Shown: positions 1 through 8,800 of the stretch, in pieces | Layout of the letters: every line of letters starts with the position of its first letter | Numbering within the stretch: position 1 is the first letter of the stretch | Assembly: GCA_963714375.1 (NCBI GenBank) | Contig: CAVQOG010000002.1 | Coordinates: 124,001 to 188,000 of the forward strand | Source of the DNA: UBA5794 sp963714375 | GTDB taxonomy: Bacteria; Actinomycetota; Acidimicrobiia; Spongiisociales; UBA5794 | Length of the DNA stretch: 64,000 bases | Reading direction: 5' to 3' | Program-made: the position numbers and the translations under genes | The notes under the pieces: generated by a model | Databases searched by the model: none | The model's input: only the letters and a program-made list of their open reading frames with translations | What the model was told of the DNA's origin: nothing

Positions 1-1
1 T

Positions 2-631
2 ATTGCAATGGGTTCCAGCATTGGCATGGCAGTCGGCATGGCGGCATCGGGCGGCGCAGGTGCGCCGGTTGTTGCGACCATCGGTGATGGGACCTTCCTT
101 CACGGTGGTATTGCAGGACTCGCAGATGCCGTGTACGCAGACGCAAACATCACTGTGATCATCCTCGACAACGGGACAACAGCCATGACCGGCGGGCAGG
201 AACACCCCGGCACCGGGACCACACTGCAAGGAAAAGAAGCGAAAGCTGTCGACTTGGTAGGACTGTGTGAGGCCCTCGGTGTCCGGGATGTCAGGGTGGT
301 CGACCCCTACGACATGGGTGCAACATATGGCGCCATAGAGGGTGCCATCGCCCACATTGGCCCGTCGGTTGTCATCACAAATCGGCCATGTGTCGAAGCA
401 CCGGTCAAGGTCAGGGACACACCCTTCAAGGTGATGGCTGATGCCTGTACCGCCTGTCAGCTTTGCATGACGGCGGGCTGCCCTTCAATCGTGTGGTCAG
501 AAGAGACATTTGAAGGCCGCCGCAAGGTCGTCATCGATCCTGTCACCTGCACGGGTTGCACCATTTGTGCCCAGCTCTGCCCACCGCTCGCGATCATCCC
601 CGTCAACGCCGGAGAGGGAGCAGCAGTATGA
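2..631 (+). CDS. iorA: Indolepyruvate/2-oxoacid:ferredoxin oxidoreductase alpha subunit, C-terminal part (5' end outside window)
   Basis: This is the C-terminal 209 residues of a gene that enters from the left edge. It carries a thiamine-diphosphate-binding core (GDGTFLHGG followed by LDNGTTAMTGG) and then a two-cluster ferredoxin domain with CTACQLCMTAGCP and CTGCTICAQLCP. This order is that of the alpha subunit of indolepyruvate:ferredoxin oxidoreductase, a cytosolic enzyme that decarboxylates aryl or other 2-oxoacids to acyl-CoA and reduces ferredoxin. Its stop overlaps the next start as ATGA, so it is translationally coupled to the beta subunit. The real substrate cannot be read from the sequence; aryl-pyruvates are only the family precedent. 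Confidence 0.88.
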   Translation: MAMGSSIGMAVGMAASGGAGAPVVATIGDGTFLHGGIAGLADAVYADANITVIILDNGTTAMTGGQEHPGTGTTLQGKEAKAVDLVGLCEALGVRDVRVVDPYDMGATYGAIEGAIAHIGPSVVITNRPCVEAPVKVRDTPFKVMADACTACQLCMTAGCPSIVWSEETFEGRRKVVIDPVTCTGCTICAQLCPPLAIIPVNAGEGAAV

Positions 632-1500
632 GTGATAACTCAAAAGGACTGCTCCTGGCAGGTGTCGGCGGACAAGGCGTCATTCTTGCAAGCATGATCA
701 TTGCCGACGCACTCATGCGTGCCGGGTTCGACGTCAAGCAAAGCGAAGTGCACGGCATGGCCCAACGTGGCGGATCAGTTGTGAGCCACATCAGGTGGGG
801 CAGGGACGTAGCAAGCCCACTTGTCGAGAAGGGTTCTGCCGAGGTGCTCGCTGCCTTTGAATGGGCTGAGGCGATCCGTTGGGTCGACTACGTTCGTGAC
901 GAAGGTGCTGTTGTTACGGACATCAAGACCATCGTTCCCCCCGGTGCCTGTCACGACACCCATGCATGGTCCACCGCCTATCCCCGATTTGAGATAGACC
1001 TGTTTCGGAGTCGACGGATCGAGACCCGGTTCGTGGATGCCACATCAAACGCAGCACAACTCGGGAATGTCAGAGCCGCAAACAGCGTGATCCTTGGGTC
1101 GGTCGCCGGGTTCGTTGGCATCGACCTCGTCTACTGGGAGGAGGCGATTGCAGGTCTCGTCCCGAAGGGAACCGAAGAGATCAACCTCGCAGCGTTCCAT
1201 GCCGGAATGAATGCGCCGATGGCGCAGATTCCGGCACCTCCAAGAGAGCCAGCGGATTTCTTGGGTCCACATCTGATCGACATCCAGCAGGACTGGTGCA
1301 AGAGCTGCGACATCTGTCCAAGGGTCTGCCCCGAACACTGCCTCAAACTCGACGTCGACGGGACCTTGCTCGTGATCAACGCCGATGCCTGCACCGGATG
1401 CCGGCTCTGCGAGATGCTCTGCCCCGACTTTGCCATAACGATCCGGCCGCCAGCAGCGGCGCTACACCACGAACCAGCCATTTCGGGGAGGACGATGTGA
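628..1500 (+). CDS. iorB: Indolepyruvate oxidoreductase beta subunit fused to a 2[4Fe-4S] ferredoxin domain
   Basis: The start is the ATG at 628 that overlaps the iorA stop; an upstream in-frame extension would only translate iorA DNA in another frame. The first roughly 190 residues are the gamma/beta-type domain of 2-oxoacid oxidoreductases (LLAGVGGQGVILAS, SEVHGMAQRGGSV). The last roughly 60 residues add a ferredoxin domain with CKSCDICPRVCP and CTGCRLCEMLCP. Known IorB proteins usually lack this domain, so the protein (290 aa) is longer than the typical family member of about 200 aa. With the clusters of the alpha subunit this predicts four [4Fe-4S] clusters per heterodimer. It overlaps the next gene by four bases (GTGA). 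Confidence 0.88.
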   Translation: MSDNSKGLLLAGVGGQGVILASMIIADALMRAGFDVKQSEVHGMAQRGGSVVSHIRWGRDVASPLVEKGSAEVLAAFEWAEAIRWVDYVRDEGAVVTDIKTIVPPGACHDTHAWSTAYPRFEIDLFRSRRIETRFVDATSNAAQLGNVRAANSVILGSVAGFVGIDLVYWEEAIAGLVPKGTEEINLAAFHAGMNAPMAQIPAPPREPADFLGPHLIDIQQDWCKSCDICPRVCPEHCLKLDVDGTLLVINADACTGCRLCEMLCPDFAITIRPPAAALHHEPAISGRTM

Positions 1501-2651
1501 CAGTCCAGATCACGATGCCGGGGGAGAAACTCATCCAGGGAAATGAGGCATGCGTCATGGGAGCCATTGCTTCCGGATGCAACTTCTACGGTGGCTATCC
1601 GATTACACCATCAAGCGAGATTGCCGAGCACATGGTGCGGCGCATGCCCAAGGTCGGTGGCGTATCAATCCAGATGGAAGACGAGATTTCAGCGCTTGCG
1701 TCGATCATCGGGGCATCTCTCGGTGGATCCAAGGCGATGACCGCAACATCGGGTCCAGGGTTCTCGCTCATGCAGGAGCATATTGGTTTCGCAGCCATGG
1801 CAGAAGTGCCGTGTGTAATCGTCAATGTCATGCGTGGTGGTCCGAGCACCGGAATGCCGACCTCGCCGTCGCAGGGCGACGTCATGCAGGCACGCTGGGG
1901 AACCCACGGCGACCACCCCGCGATTGTGTTGGCACCGGCTTCCGTCGGCGAGGTTTTCGACCTCACTGTGAAGGCCTTCAACCTCGCAGAACGGTTCCGC
2001 ACACCCGTCATCCTGCTCTACGATGAGATCATCGGCCACACCCGTGAAAGCGTCGCACTGCCCGATTCAGTCACTGTCATCGACAGGGTGACACCCGATG
2101 ACTCCATCGAGGAGTTCTGGCCCAAGGAGGCCGATCCCGACGGAGTCCCCGCCATGTCCCCGTTCGGAGATGGACACCGTTTTCACGTGACCGGCCTGGC
2201 CCACGACCACCGCGGATTCCCGACGAACGACACCGCTGTCGCAGAAGCACTGATCAACAGGCTCCACCGCAAGATTGACGCCCACCTTGATGAGATCATC
2301 GAGGTCGAGGAGTATCTGATGGACGACGCTGACATCGCGATCTTCGCATACGGCATCGTCGGACGGTCGGCCAGGCTCGCCGTGGAACGAGCCCGCTCGA
2401 ACGGCATCAAGGCCGGCCTCATCAGGCCACTGACCCTGTGGCCGTTCCCGACGGCGCAGATCGACGAGGTCGCCCGAAAGGTCGACACGATCGTCGTCGC
2501 AGAAATGAACCTCGGACAACTCATCGGTGAGGTCGAGCGCGCGGCAAAGGGTCAAGCAGAGGTGGTTTCACATCTGCGCACGGGAGGCGAGCCGATCACA
2601 CCAACTGCACTTGAAGAGGTGCTCGCCAAGATCGATGGAGGTAACGCATGA
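1497..2651 (+). CDS. korA: 2-oxoacid:ferredoxin oxidoreductase subunit alpha (KorA/VorB type)
   Basis: A 384-residue protein starting at the GTG at 1497, preceded by GGGGAGGA and overlapping the iorB stop. It carries the pyrimidine-binding domain of 2-oxoacid:acceptor oxidoreductases (GNEACVMGAIASGCNFYGGYPITPSSE; a 'MRGGPSTGMPT' loop) and the transketolase-C-like domain II (FAYGIVGRSARLAV, GLIRPLTLWPFP). This is the subunit of the three- or four-subunit 2-oxoglutarate/branched 2-oxoacid enzymes. It works with the two following genes; the ferredoxin-like delta subunit found in some homologues is absent here, so the IorB ferredoxin domain or a free ferredoxin may serve. Confidence 0.9.
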   Translation: MTVQITMPGEKLIQGNEACVMGAIASGCNFYGGYPITPSSEIAEHMVRRMPKVGGVSIQMEDEISALASIIGASLGGSKAMTATSGPGFSLMQEHIGFAAMAEVPCVIVNVMRGGPSTGMPTSPSQGDVMQARWGTHGDHPAIVLAPASVGEVFDLTVKAFNLAERFRTPVILLYDEIIGHTRESVALPDSVTVIDRVTPDDSIEEFWPKEADPDGVPAMSPFGDGHRFHVTGLAHDHRGFPTNDTAVAEALINRLHRKIDAHLDEIIEVEEYLMDDADIAIFAYGIVGRSARLAVERARSNGIKAGLIRPLTLWPFPTAQIDEVARKVDTIVVAEMNLGQLIGEVERAAKGQAEVVSHLRTGGEPITPTALEEVLAKIDGGNA

Positions 2652-3538
2652 CCGATGTCAAGATTGACATTCAGCCAGATAGGACGACAGAGGTCACGGC
2701 AACCGAGAAAGCAGACGTCAGATCGTACTTGCGCGAATGGGCAATGCCTCATGTGCTCTGTCCCGGATGCGCACACGGAATCGTGTTGCGATCATTTCTT
2801 GAAGCGGTCGATCAGCTCCACCTCGATCAGGACAAGATTGCGATGGTTGCCGGTATCGGCTGTAGCTCGCGGCTTGCGGGATACGTCGACTTCTGCACAC
2901 TTCACGGAACCCATGGAAGAGCGCCAGCGTTCGCTACAGGCCTCAAGCTCGCACGGCCCGATCTCAACGTTGTCGTCGTCACCGGCGATGGTGATGGTCT
3001 TGCAATCGGCGGGAACCATCTCATCCATGCTGCACGGCGCAACATTGACATGACGGTTCTGCTCCTCAACAATTCGATCTACGGAATGACCGGCGGCCAG
3101 GCAGCTCCCACAACGCCGGAAGGCGCTATTGCATCGACGGCACCCCAGGGCCACATAGAGCCGGGATTCGACGCGTGCAAGCTACTGATGGGTGCCGGAG
3201 CCAGCTTTGTAGCCCGTGTATTTGCGGCCAATCCGATGGAAATGACCAAAGTCATGATGGACGGTTTGTCACATCCGGGGTTCTCGTTCATTGAACTCGT
3301 CAGCGACTGTCCCGAGTATTTCGGGAGATACAACAAGATCGGTGGTGGACCCGAGATGCTCAACTGGATCGCCGTACGCGATGAGGGTGTTGCAGGGCCA
3401 TTGTCCGAGAAGCGTTTCGTGGAACACGTGCCGGTCAAGCCTCCCGCTGTCGGCGTGAAGTCTGGGGTGCTCCAGCGAGAGATCAGACCGATCTACTCGG
3501 GTGTCCATGCGCAGGGAGCAGGGGGCCAGCGCACATGA
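2648..3538 (+). CDS. korB: 2-oxoacid:ferredoxin oxidoreductase subunit beta, ThDP-binding
   Basis: A 296-residue cytosolic subunit. It has the N-terminal CPGCAHG motif, a conserved Cys within GIGCSSRLAGYVDF, and the thiamine-diphosphate/Mg motif GDGDGLAIGGNH followed by LLNNSIYGMTGGQ. These features fit the beta subunit of 2-oxoglutarate or related ferredoxin oxidoreductases, which holds the cofactor and releases acyl-CoA. The start overlaps the korA stop (ATGA) and its own stop overlaps the next start, so alpha, beta and gamma are made stoichiometrically. Substrate specificity is not evident. Confidence 0.9.
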   Translation: MTDVKIDIQPDRTTEVTATEKADVRSYLREWAMPHVLCPGCAHGIVLRSFLEAVDQLHLDQDKIAMVAGIGCSSRLAGYVDFCTLHGTHGRAPAFATGLKLARPDLNVVVVTGDGDGLAIGGNHLIHAARRNIDMTVLLLNNSIYGMTGGQAAPTTPEGAIASTAPQGHIEPGFDACKLLMGAGASFVARVFAANPMEMTKVMMDGLSHPGFSFIELVSDCPEYFGRYNKIGGGPEMLNWIAVRDEGVAGPLSEKRFVEHVPVKPPAVGVKSGVLQREIRPIYSGVHAQGAGGQRT

Positions 3539-4071
3539 CGCGGAGTGAGATCCGTATCGCAGGTGCCGGAGGACAAGGCGTTGTCACCGCTGGTCGGATC
3601 CTCGCCGAAGCCGCGATCCTGTCAGGAAAGAAGGCGACTCACAGCCAGCTGTACGGTCCACAGTCTCGAGGAGGATCGAGCCGCTCGGACGTCATAGTCG
3701 CCACTGATACGATCGGATTCCCCCTCGCTGACAGCATCGATACCCTCCTGGCTCTTTCGCAGAAGGCGTACGACAAGTATGTGCCCGAGCTTGCCGCGGG
3801 AAGCCTGCTCATCGTTGACACGCGATGCGAATCGGATGCACACCCCGACGGAGCACTCTTCTTCCCTGTCGTCGACACGGCGCGGCTTGCCACCGGCGGC
3901 GAGCTTGCCACCGGTGTGGTGGCGCTCGGTGTCCTCCAAGCCCACACAGGCCTCATCGACGCAGACGCCCTTAGAAAGGCAGTTTCAGCTCGGATTCCCG
4001 CACAGCACCTCAAGCTGAGCCTCGACGCTCTGGAAGCGGGGATGGAACTCGCCCAGGGTGTCCTGACGTGA
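3535..4071 (+). CDS. 2-oxoacid:ferredoxin oxidoreductase subunit gamma
   Basis: A 178-residue protein of the pyruvate/ketoisovalerate oxidoreductase gamma family: RIAGAGGQGVVTAGRILAEA at the start and SQLYGPQSRGGSSRSDV near residue 40. It corresponds to KorC/PorG, which completes the three-subunit enzyme with the two preceding genes. It is a second copy of this fold in the operon (the first is the N-terminal half of the iorB product), confirming that two distinct oxidoreductases are encoded. It overlaps the following TetR gene by four bases (GTGA). Confidence 0.88.
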   Translation: MTRSEIRIAGAGGQGVVTAGRILAEAAILSGKKATHSQLYGPQSRGGSSRSDVIVATDTIGFPLADSIDTLLALSQKAYDKYVPELAAGSLLIVDTRCESDAHPDGALFFPVVDTARLATGGELATGVVALGVLQAHTGLIDADALRKAVSARIPAQHLKLSLDALEAGMELAQGVLT

Positions 4072-4667
4072 CAGACATCCCCGACACGAGAGACCGCATC
4101 CGGCTCGAAGGTGCGGCACTGTTCTCTCGCAAGGGGTTCAACGGCACATCGATGTCGGAGCTTGCCGAAGCGGTCGGAATCACGAAATCAAGCCTGTATC
4201 ACCATTTTCCTTCCAAACAGGCATTGCTGTCTGAAATCATCGAACGGACAGTGAACCGGGTGACGCCGCTTGTACAAGAGGCCGCGGACATGGACGCGCC
4301 AGCTTCGGAACGACTCCGGAGAGCGACGATCCTGCACACCTTGGGTGCCATCGAGGACCGTGAGGCGGTCGCCTGCTTCACCGATGAGGGCAGGTACCTC
4401 TCGCCAGAATTCATGGCAGACCACGTCAGGAACCGCGACGCATACGAGCAGGTATTCCGTCAGCTGTTTGAAGACGGCTATGCGAGCGGGGAGTTCGTCG
4501 GTCAGGATTTCGGCGTTGCGGTCAAGGCGGTGCTCGGGATGTGTAATTCGGTCATTCGATGGTATCGACCAGACGGCCCGCGCAGTGCCGAGGAGATCGC
4601 AGAGGAGTTCGCGCGATTCGCCGTTCGCGGAGCTTCGATCCCGACACCAGCCAGGGCATCCGTATGA
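4068..4667 (+). CDS. TetR/AcrR family transcriptional regulator
   Basis: A 199-residue regulator starting at a GTG that overlaps the upstream stop. The N-terminal helix-turn-helix is clear (GAALFSRKGFNGTSMSELAEA, ITKSSLYHHFPSKQALL) and the rest is the alpha-helical ligand domain. It sits inside the catabolic operon between the oxidoreductase genes and the CoA-transferase, so it probably senses an acyl-CoA or acid intermediate and controls the operon. That role is an inference; the operon promoter is outside the window and no operator was found near the gene itself. Confidence 0.9.
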   Translation: MTDIPDTRDRIRLEGAALFSRKGFNGTSMSELAEAVGITKSSLYHHFPSKQALLSEIIERTVNRVTPLVQEAADMDAPASERLRRATILHTLGAIEDREAVACFTDEGRYLSPEFMADHVRNRDAYEQVFRQLFEDGYASGEFVGQDFGVAVKAVLGMCNSVIRWYRPDGPRSAEEIAEEFARFAVRGASIPTPARASV

Positions 4668-5908
4668 GTGGTGCGCTCGACGGCATAACCGTGCTTGACC
4701 TTTCGCAAGGAGCCGCGGGGCCAACCTGTGGGATGTACCTCGCCGACCTGGGAGCCGACGTTCTCAAGATTGAGCCACCCGGAGGCGAATGGGGTCGACG
4801 ACTCGGCCCACCTTTCGTGGGAGGGGTAGCTGCTGCCTACCTGGGGATGAATCGCAACAAGCGAAGCATCGTCGTCGACCTCAAGAACGAGGAAGGCGCC
4901 GAGGTGGTGCTTCGTCTCGCTGGGCATTGCGATATAGCCCTCGAGAGTTTTCGCCCCGGAGTGGCCGATCGGCTTGGCATCGGATACGACGCAATGCGCG
5001 CCCGCAATCCACGGCTCATCTACGCTGCGATCTCGGCTTTCGGGCAGACCGGTCCGTGGAGAGATCGCCCCGGTGTTGACGGAGTCGCTCAGGCAATGGG
5101 TGGCATCATGAGCGTCACGGGTACCGACGCTGGTCCCCCGGTGAAAGTCGGTGTCCCCGCGGCCGACATGGCTGGCGGCGTTTTCGCATCGCAGGCGATC
5201 CTGGCTGCCCTTTTTGCACGGGAACGAACCGGTTCGGGCCAACGTGTCGACGTCTCGCTCCTCGACGCACTCCTATCGTTTCAGGTGGTCCCGCTTTCGA
5301 TGTATCTCGCAAGCGGGGAATCACCCAAACGTCTCGGAAGCGCTGCACCCTACGCAGCACCGAACGAGGCGTTCCCGACAAAGGATGGCCACGTGATGGT
5401 CGCTGCCTACACCGAGAAGCGGTGGCCAGCTCTGTGCGCAGTTCTCGGCCAACCCGAACTCGCCAGAGACCCAAGGTTCGACACGAACGACAAACGTGTT
5501 CGTGGAAGAAGTGAGCTTCAGGACGTTCTCGCTCCCCTCTTCGAGGAACGCACGACGGCGGAGTGGATTGAGCTCCTCGACAATGCAGATGTGCTCTGCG
5601 GACCGATCCTCGACTACCAGCACCTCACCAACGAGGAACATGTACGTCTGAGTGAATCGATCACCATGGTCGAACACCCCGCCACCGGCGGGGTTCGCTC
5701 CCCGAGGCTTCCCGCCAGATTCTCGGAAACAACGGGAGACTTCCGAATCCCGGCTCCACCGATCCCAGGCGAACATTCTTCGACAGTTCTGAGCGAGCAC
5801 GGCTTCACCGACACAGAGATTTCCAACCTGATCAACAAGGGAGTCGTGATTCGATCAGACATTGGTTCAGATGGTTATCAACCCGTAGGAGGTTCAGGTG
5901 GCAGTTGA
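4664..5908 (+). CDS. Class III CoA-transferase (CaiB/BaiF family)
   Basis: A 414-residue protein; the ATG at 4664 overlaps the TetR stop. It has the family hallmarks: LDGITVLDLSQGAAGP at the N-terminus, LADLGADVLKIEPPGG, NRNKRSIVVDLK, and the catalytic-Asp region RPGVDGVAQAMGG. Class III enzymes move CoA between acids such as succinate, formate, itaconate, mesaconate or aromatic acids in a ternary-complex mechanism. Placed before an enoyl-CoA hydratase and an SDR, it probably activates the operon's acid substrate. Its 3' end runs 11 bases into the next gene, whose ribosome site (AGGAGG, 5887-5892) lies inside this gene. Confidence 0.9.
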   Translation: MSGALDGITVLDLSQGAAGPTCGMYLADLGADVLKIEPPGGEWGRRLGPPFVGGVAAAYLGMNRNKRSIVVDLKNEEGAEVVLRLAGHCDIALESFRPGVADRLGIGYDAMRARNPRLIYAAISAFGQTGPWRDRPGVDGVAQAMGGIMSVTGTDAGPPVKVGVPAADMAGGVFASQAILAALFARERTGSGQRVDVSLLDALLSFQVVPLSMYLASGESPKRLGSAAPYAAPNEAFPTKDGHVMVAAYTEKRWPALCAVLGQPELARDPRFDTNDKRVRGRSELQDVLAPLFEERTTAEWIELLDNADVLCGPILDYQHLTNEEHVRLSESITMVEHPATGGVRSPRLPARFSETTGDFRIPAPPIPGEHSSTVLSEHGFTDTEISNLINKGVVIRSDIGSDGYQPVGGSGGS

Positions 5909-6722
5909 GAACAATGAGGTAGAGCAGACCAATGCGCCCGGGGACTTGGTCTTGTACGAACGCACGGGGGCTGTTGGCGTTCTGACCCTCAACCGACCGC
6001 AGGCTCTCAATGCAATGACGGTCGCGATGCTCGAAACAATCGGTTTTCTCCTCGACGAAATCGAGAGGGACCCCGATACGCGTGCCCTCGTCCTTACGGG
6101 TGCCGGCGAGAAGGCGTTCTGTGTCGGGGCAGACCTCAAGAGTCGTGGAACGCAGTTCGAGGCCGGGCTCATCCATGATCCGCTCGGGTTGCTCGTGCGG
6201 AGCGTCTTTGGCAGGTTTGAGAATCTCCATATCCCCGTGATCGCAGCCATCCGCGGCTACGCCCTTGGCGGTGGACTCGAGATGGCGCTGGCCTGCGACC
6301 TGCGTGTGGCGACCGAGGGGTCCCGTCTCGGATTCCCCGAGGCCAAGGTCGGAAGCCTTCCCGGTGCGGGGGGGACGCAGCGAGCCACAAGGCTCATTGG
6401 TCCGGGCTTTGCGAAAGAGTTGATGTTCACGGCCGACCACGTCAGCGCCGCCGATGCGTACCGGATGGGTCTTGTGAACAGGATCGTTCCTGACGACGAC
6501 CTCATGGAGGAAACGATGAAGCTCGCCGAACGGATAGCGTCGCGGGCTCCCCTTTCTCACGACCGGGTCAAGGAACTGATCAACCGGGCAACCGAGACAG
6601 ATCTTGAGACCGGTCTCGAGCTGGAATCAACAAGTCACGCCGTTCTTCGTGCAAGCGAAGATCGGGATGAGGGAATCCAAGCATTTGTCGAAAAGCGACC
6701 GCCCGAATTCAAAGGGCGATAG
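5898..6722 (+). CDS. Enoyl-CoA hydratase/isomerase (crotonase) family protein
   Basis: A 274-residue crotonase. The GTG start at 5898 is fixed by AGGAGG five bases upstream. Crotonase signatures are present: LNRPQALNAMTVAML, the oxyanion-hole region VLTGAGEKAFCVGADLK, and IRGYALGGGLEMALACDLR. Glu residues at the FPEAKVGSLPGAGGTQR segment fit hydratase activity on a 2,3-unsaturated acyl-CoA. It follows a CoA-transferase and precedes an SDR, so a hydration step followed by alcohol oxidation is plausible, but the substrate is unassigned. Confidence 0.9.
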   Translation: MAVENNEVEQTNAPGDLVLYERTGAVGVLTLNRPQALNAMTVAMLETIGFLLDEIERDPDTRALVLTGAGEKAFCVGADLKSRGTQFEAGLIHDPLGLLVRSVFGRFENLHIPVIAAIRGYALGGGLEMALACDLRVATEGSRLGFPEAKVGSLPGAGGTQRATRLIGPGFAKELMFTADHVSAADAYRMGLVNRIVPDDDLMEETMKLAERIASRAPLSHDRVKELINRATETDLETGLELESTSHAVLRASEDRDEGIQAFVEKRPPEFKGR

Positions 6723-6768
6723 AGCCGCTCCAGGAAGACGAGCGGAAGCCGCTGCGAAAGGATCGAAC

Positions 6769-7515
6769 GTGAACGTAAAGGACAGAGTCGCGATTGTCAC
6801 AGGCTCCGGCCAGGGCATTGGGCGCGGTATCGCTGAGGCACTCGCCGGCGCCGGTGCCAAGGTTGTTATCAACGACCTCGTATCGGAGCGGGTTGACGAA
6901 ACTGTTGCCGATTTCAAGGAAGCCGGCTACACGGTGATTGGCCATGCGGCCAATGTCGCGTCTGCTGAGGGAGCCGAAGGGCTCGTTGCAGCCGCCATTG
7001 AAGCCTTCGGGCGGGTCGACATCCTCGTCAACAATGTCGGCATGGCGCGCGACGGATATCTCGCCAAGATGTCAGAAGAAGACTGGGACACCGTCATCAC
7101 GGTGAACCTCAAGTCGCAGTTCTTGACGTGCCGAGCGGTTGCACCCCACTTCATGGAGCAGAACTCAGGACGAATCATCAACGTGTCGTCCCGAGCGTGG
7201 CTCGGTGGTCCCGGTCAGGCAAACTACGCCGCCTCAAAGGGTGCCGTGATCTCCCTGACCCGCACCCTTGCCCTTGAAATGGCACGATTCGGCGTCACAG
7301 CGAACGTGATAGCACCCGCCCTCGTCGATACACCGCTGTTCCGCGGCCTCAACGATGAGGTTCAAGAACGACTCATCAAGACGATTCCGGCCCGCAGAAT
7401 CGGGACACCAGCCGATATTGGCAATGCCGCGCTGTTCCTCGCAGCAGACGAGTCGTCATATGTGACCGGTCAGACCCTCTACGTTTGTGGTGGTCGTAGC
7501 CTCGGAGCCGGATGA
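6769..7515 (+). CDS. SDR-family NAD(P)-dependent oxidoreductase (FabG-like)
   Basis: A 248-residue short-chain dehydrogenase. I chose the GTG at 6769, preceded by GAAAGGA, because family similarity begins directly there (VKDRVAIVTGSGQGIGRG). The Rossmann glycine motif TGSGQGIG, the NNVG segment and the catalytic Ser-Tyr-Lys (NVSSRAW, then NYAASKG) are present. It probably oxidises a 3-hydroxyacyl-CoA or hydroxy-acid made by the preceding hydratase. It lies 46 bases downstream of that gene and 13 bases ahead of the LeuC-like gene. Confidence 0.9.
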   Translation: MNVKDRVAIVTGSGQGIGRGIAEALAGAGAKVVINDLVSERVDETVADFKEAGYTVIGHAANVASAEGAEGLVAAAIEAFGRVDILVNNVGMARDGYLAKMSEEDWDTVITVNLKSQFLTCRAVAPHFMEQNSGRIINVSSRAWLGGPGQANYAASKGAVISLTRTLALEMARFGVTANVIAPALVDTPLFRGLNDEVQERLIKTIPARRIGTPADIGNAALFLAADESSYVTGQTLYVCGGRSLGAG

Positions 7516-7528
7516 AGGGATCAACGCC

Positions 7529-8800
7529 ATGGGCATGACACTTGCAGAACGCATCTTTGCACGAGCAGCAGGCGGCGACTCGGTAAGTGCTGGAGAGTTC
7601 GTTGTCGCAGAAATCGACCTCGCGCTGCTCCACGACATCTTCGCCGCCCAGGTCTTTGACATGCTCCAAGAGGTCGAGGGTGACAACATCTTCGACAGAA
7701 CCAAGGTAGCGGTCGTGATCGACCACCTTGTCCCTGCACCCTCTGCTGAAGCTGCAGCCCTCCACAAACGGATCAGGGAGCACGTTGCTCGGCTCGGAAT
7801 TGAAACCTTCTACGACGCTGGGGCAGGTATTTGCCACCAGCTCCTGCCCGAAGGTGGCCACGTGCGTCCCGGAATGCTGATCGTGGGGACGGACTCACAC
7901 ACGACAACGTATGGAGCACTCGGTGCGGGTGGAACGGGTATCGGAACATCGGACATGGTCTATGCGCTTTCAACAGGGCGGCTGTGGTTCCGAGTGCCGG
8001 AGACAATTCGATTCGAAATGTTTGGAGAGCTCCAACCGGGTGTCACGTGGAAAGACGTCATCTTGCACCTCGCTGGTCGCTACGGCTCCGACGGTGCCCA
8101 GTACAAGGCGATGGAGTTCGGTGGCCCTGCGGTCAAGCATGCCGACATGGCTTCACGGCTGACGGTTTCAAACATGGCAGTCGAAATGGGAGCAAAGTTC
8201 GGCTTGTTTGCTGCTGACGAGGTGACGGACGAATACCTGATCGCTCAAACTGGAGAAGGAACCGAACGGTACGCACCGGATCCCGACGCCACCTACGAAG
8301 CGGTCCACGAAATCACACTGACAGATCTCGATCCTCAGGTCGCCCGTCCCCACGATGTCGACAACGTCGGCTCCGTGACCGAGGTCGCGGGCGTCACCAT
8401 TGATCAGGCGTTCATCGGTTCCTGCACCAATGGTCGCATCGAGGACCTTCGCGCCGCTGCGGCCATTCTCGACGGAAAACACATTGCTTCAGGGGTCAGA
8501 CTCATCGTCGCCCCTGCATCCCAATCTGTGATGAAGGAAGCCACCGACAGCGGGATCCTGGCAAAGCTTGTCGATGCAGGTGCGACCGTTCTGGCACCGG
8601 GATGTGGCCCGTGCTTCGGAGGCCATGGCGGCCTGCTTGCAGAGGGTGAGCGCTGCATCGGGACCCACAACCGGAATTTCACCGGTCGAATGGGTCACGC
8701 CGCTGCTGAGATCTATCTGGGTTCACCCGCAACGGTTGCTGCCTCTGCAATTGCTGGCTCCATCGCCGATCCTCGCAAAGTGGAGGTGTCATATGTCTGA
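7529..8800 (+). CDS. LeuC-type hydro-lyase large subunit (isopropylmalate/homoaconitate/dimethylmalate dehydratase family)
   Basis: A 423-residue aconitase-superfamily protein of the short large-subunit type. It has the [4Fe-4S] ligands in GSCTNGRIEDL and GCGPCFGGHGG and substrate-loop motifs GTDSHTTTYGALG. The ATG at 7529 was taken because similarity starts there (MTLAERIFARAAG). Homologues act on isopropylmalate, homoaconitate, citraconate or 2,3-dimethylmalate. Inside a catabolic operon with a CoA-transferase rather than beside leuB, leucine synthesis is unlikely; a C4-C6 hydroxy-diacid is the better guess. It overlaps the small subunit by eight bases. Confidence 0.87.
   Translation: MGMTLAERIFARAAGGDSVSAGEFVVAEIDLALLHDIFAAQVFDMLQEVEGDNIFDRTKVAVVIDHLVPAPSAEAAALHKRIREHVARLGIETFYDAGAGICHQLLPEGGHVRPGMLIVGTDSHTTTYGALGAGGTGIGTSDMVYALSTGRLWFRVPETIRFEMFGELQPGVTWKDVILHLAGRYGSDGAQYKAMEFGGPAVKHADMASRLTVSNMAVEMGAKFGLFAADEVTDEYLIAQTGEGTERYAPDPDATYEAVHEITLTDLDPQVARPHDVDNVGSVTEVAGVTIDQAFIGSCTNGRIEDLRAAAAILDGKHIASGVRLIVAPASQSVMKEATDSGILAKLVDAGATVLAPGCGPCFGGHGGLLAEGERCIGTHNRNFTGRMGHAAAEIYLGSPATVAASAIAGSIADPRKVEVSYV

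Noticed and set aside
556..627. Upstream extension of iorB
   Set aside because: It would translate the iorA 3' end out of frame; the ATG at 628 overlaps the iorA stop exactly and begins family similarity.
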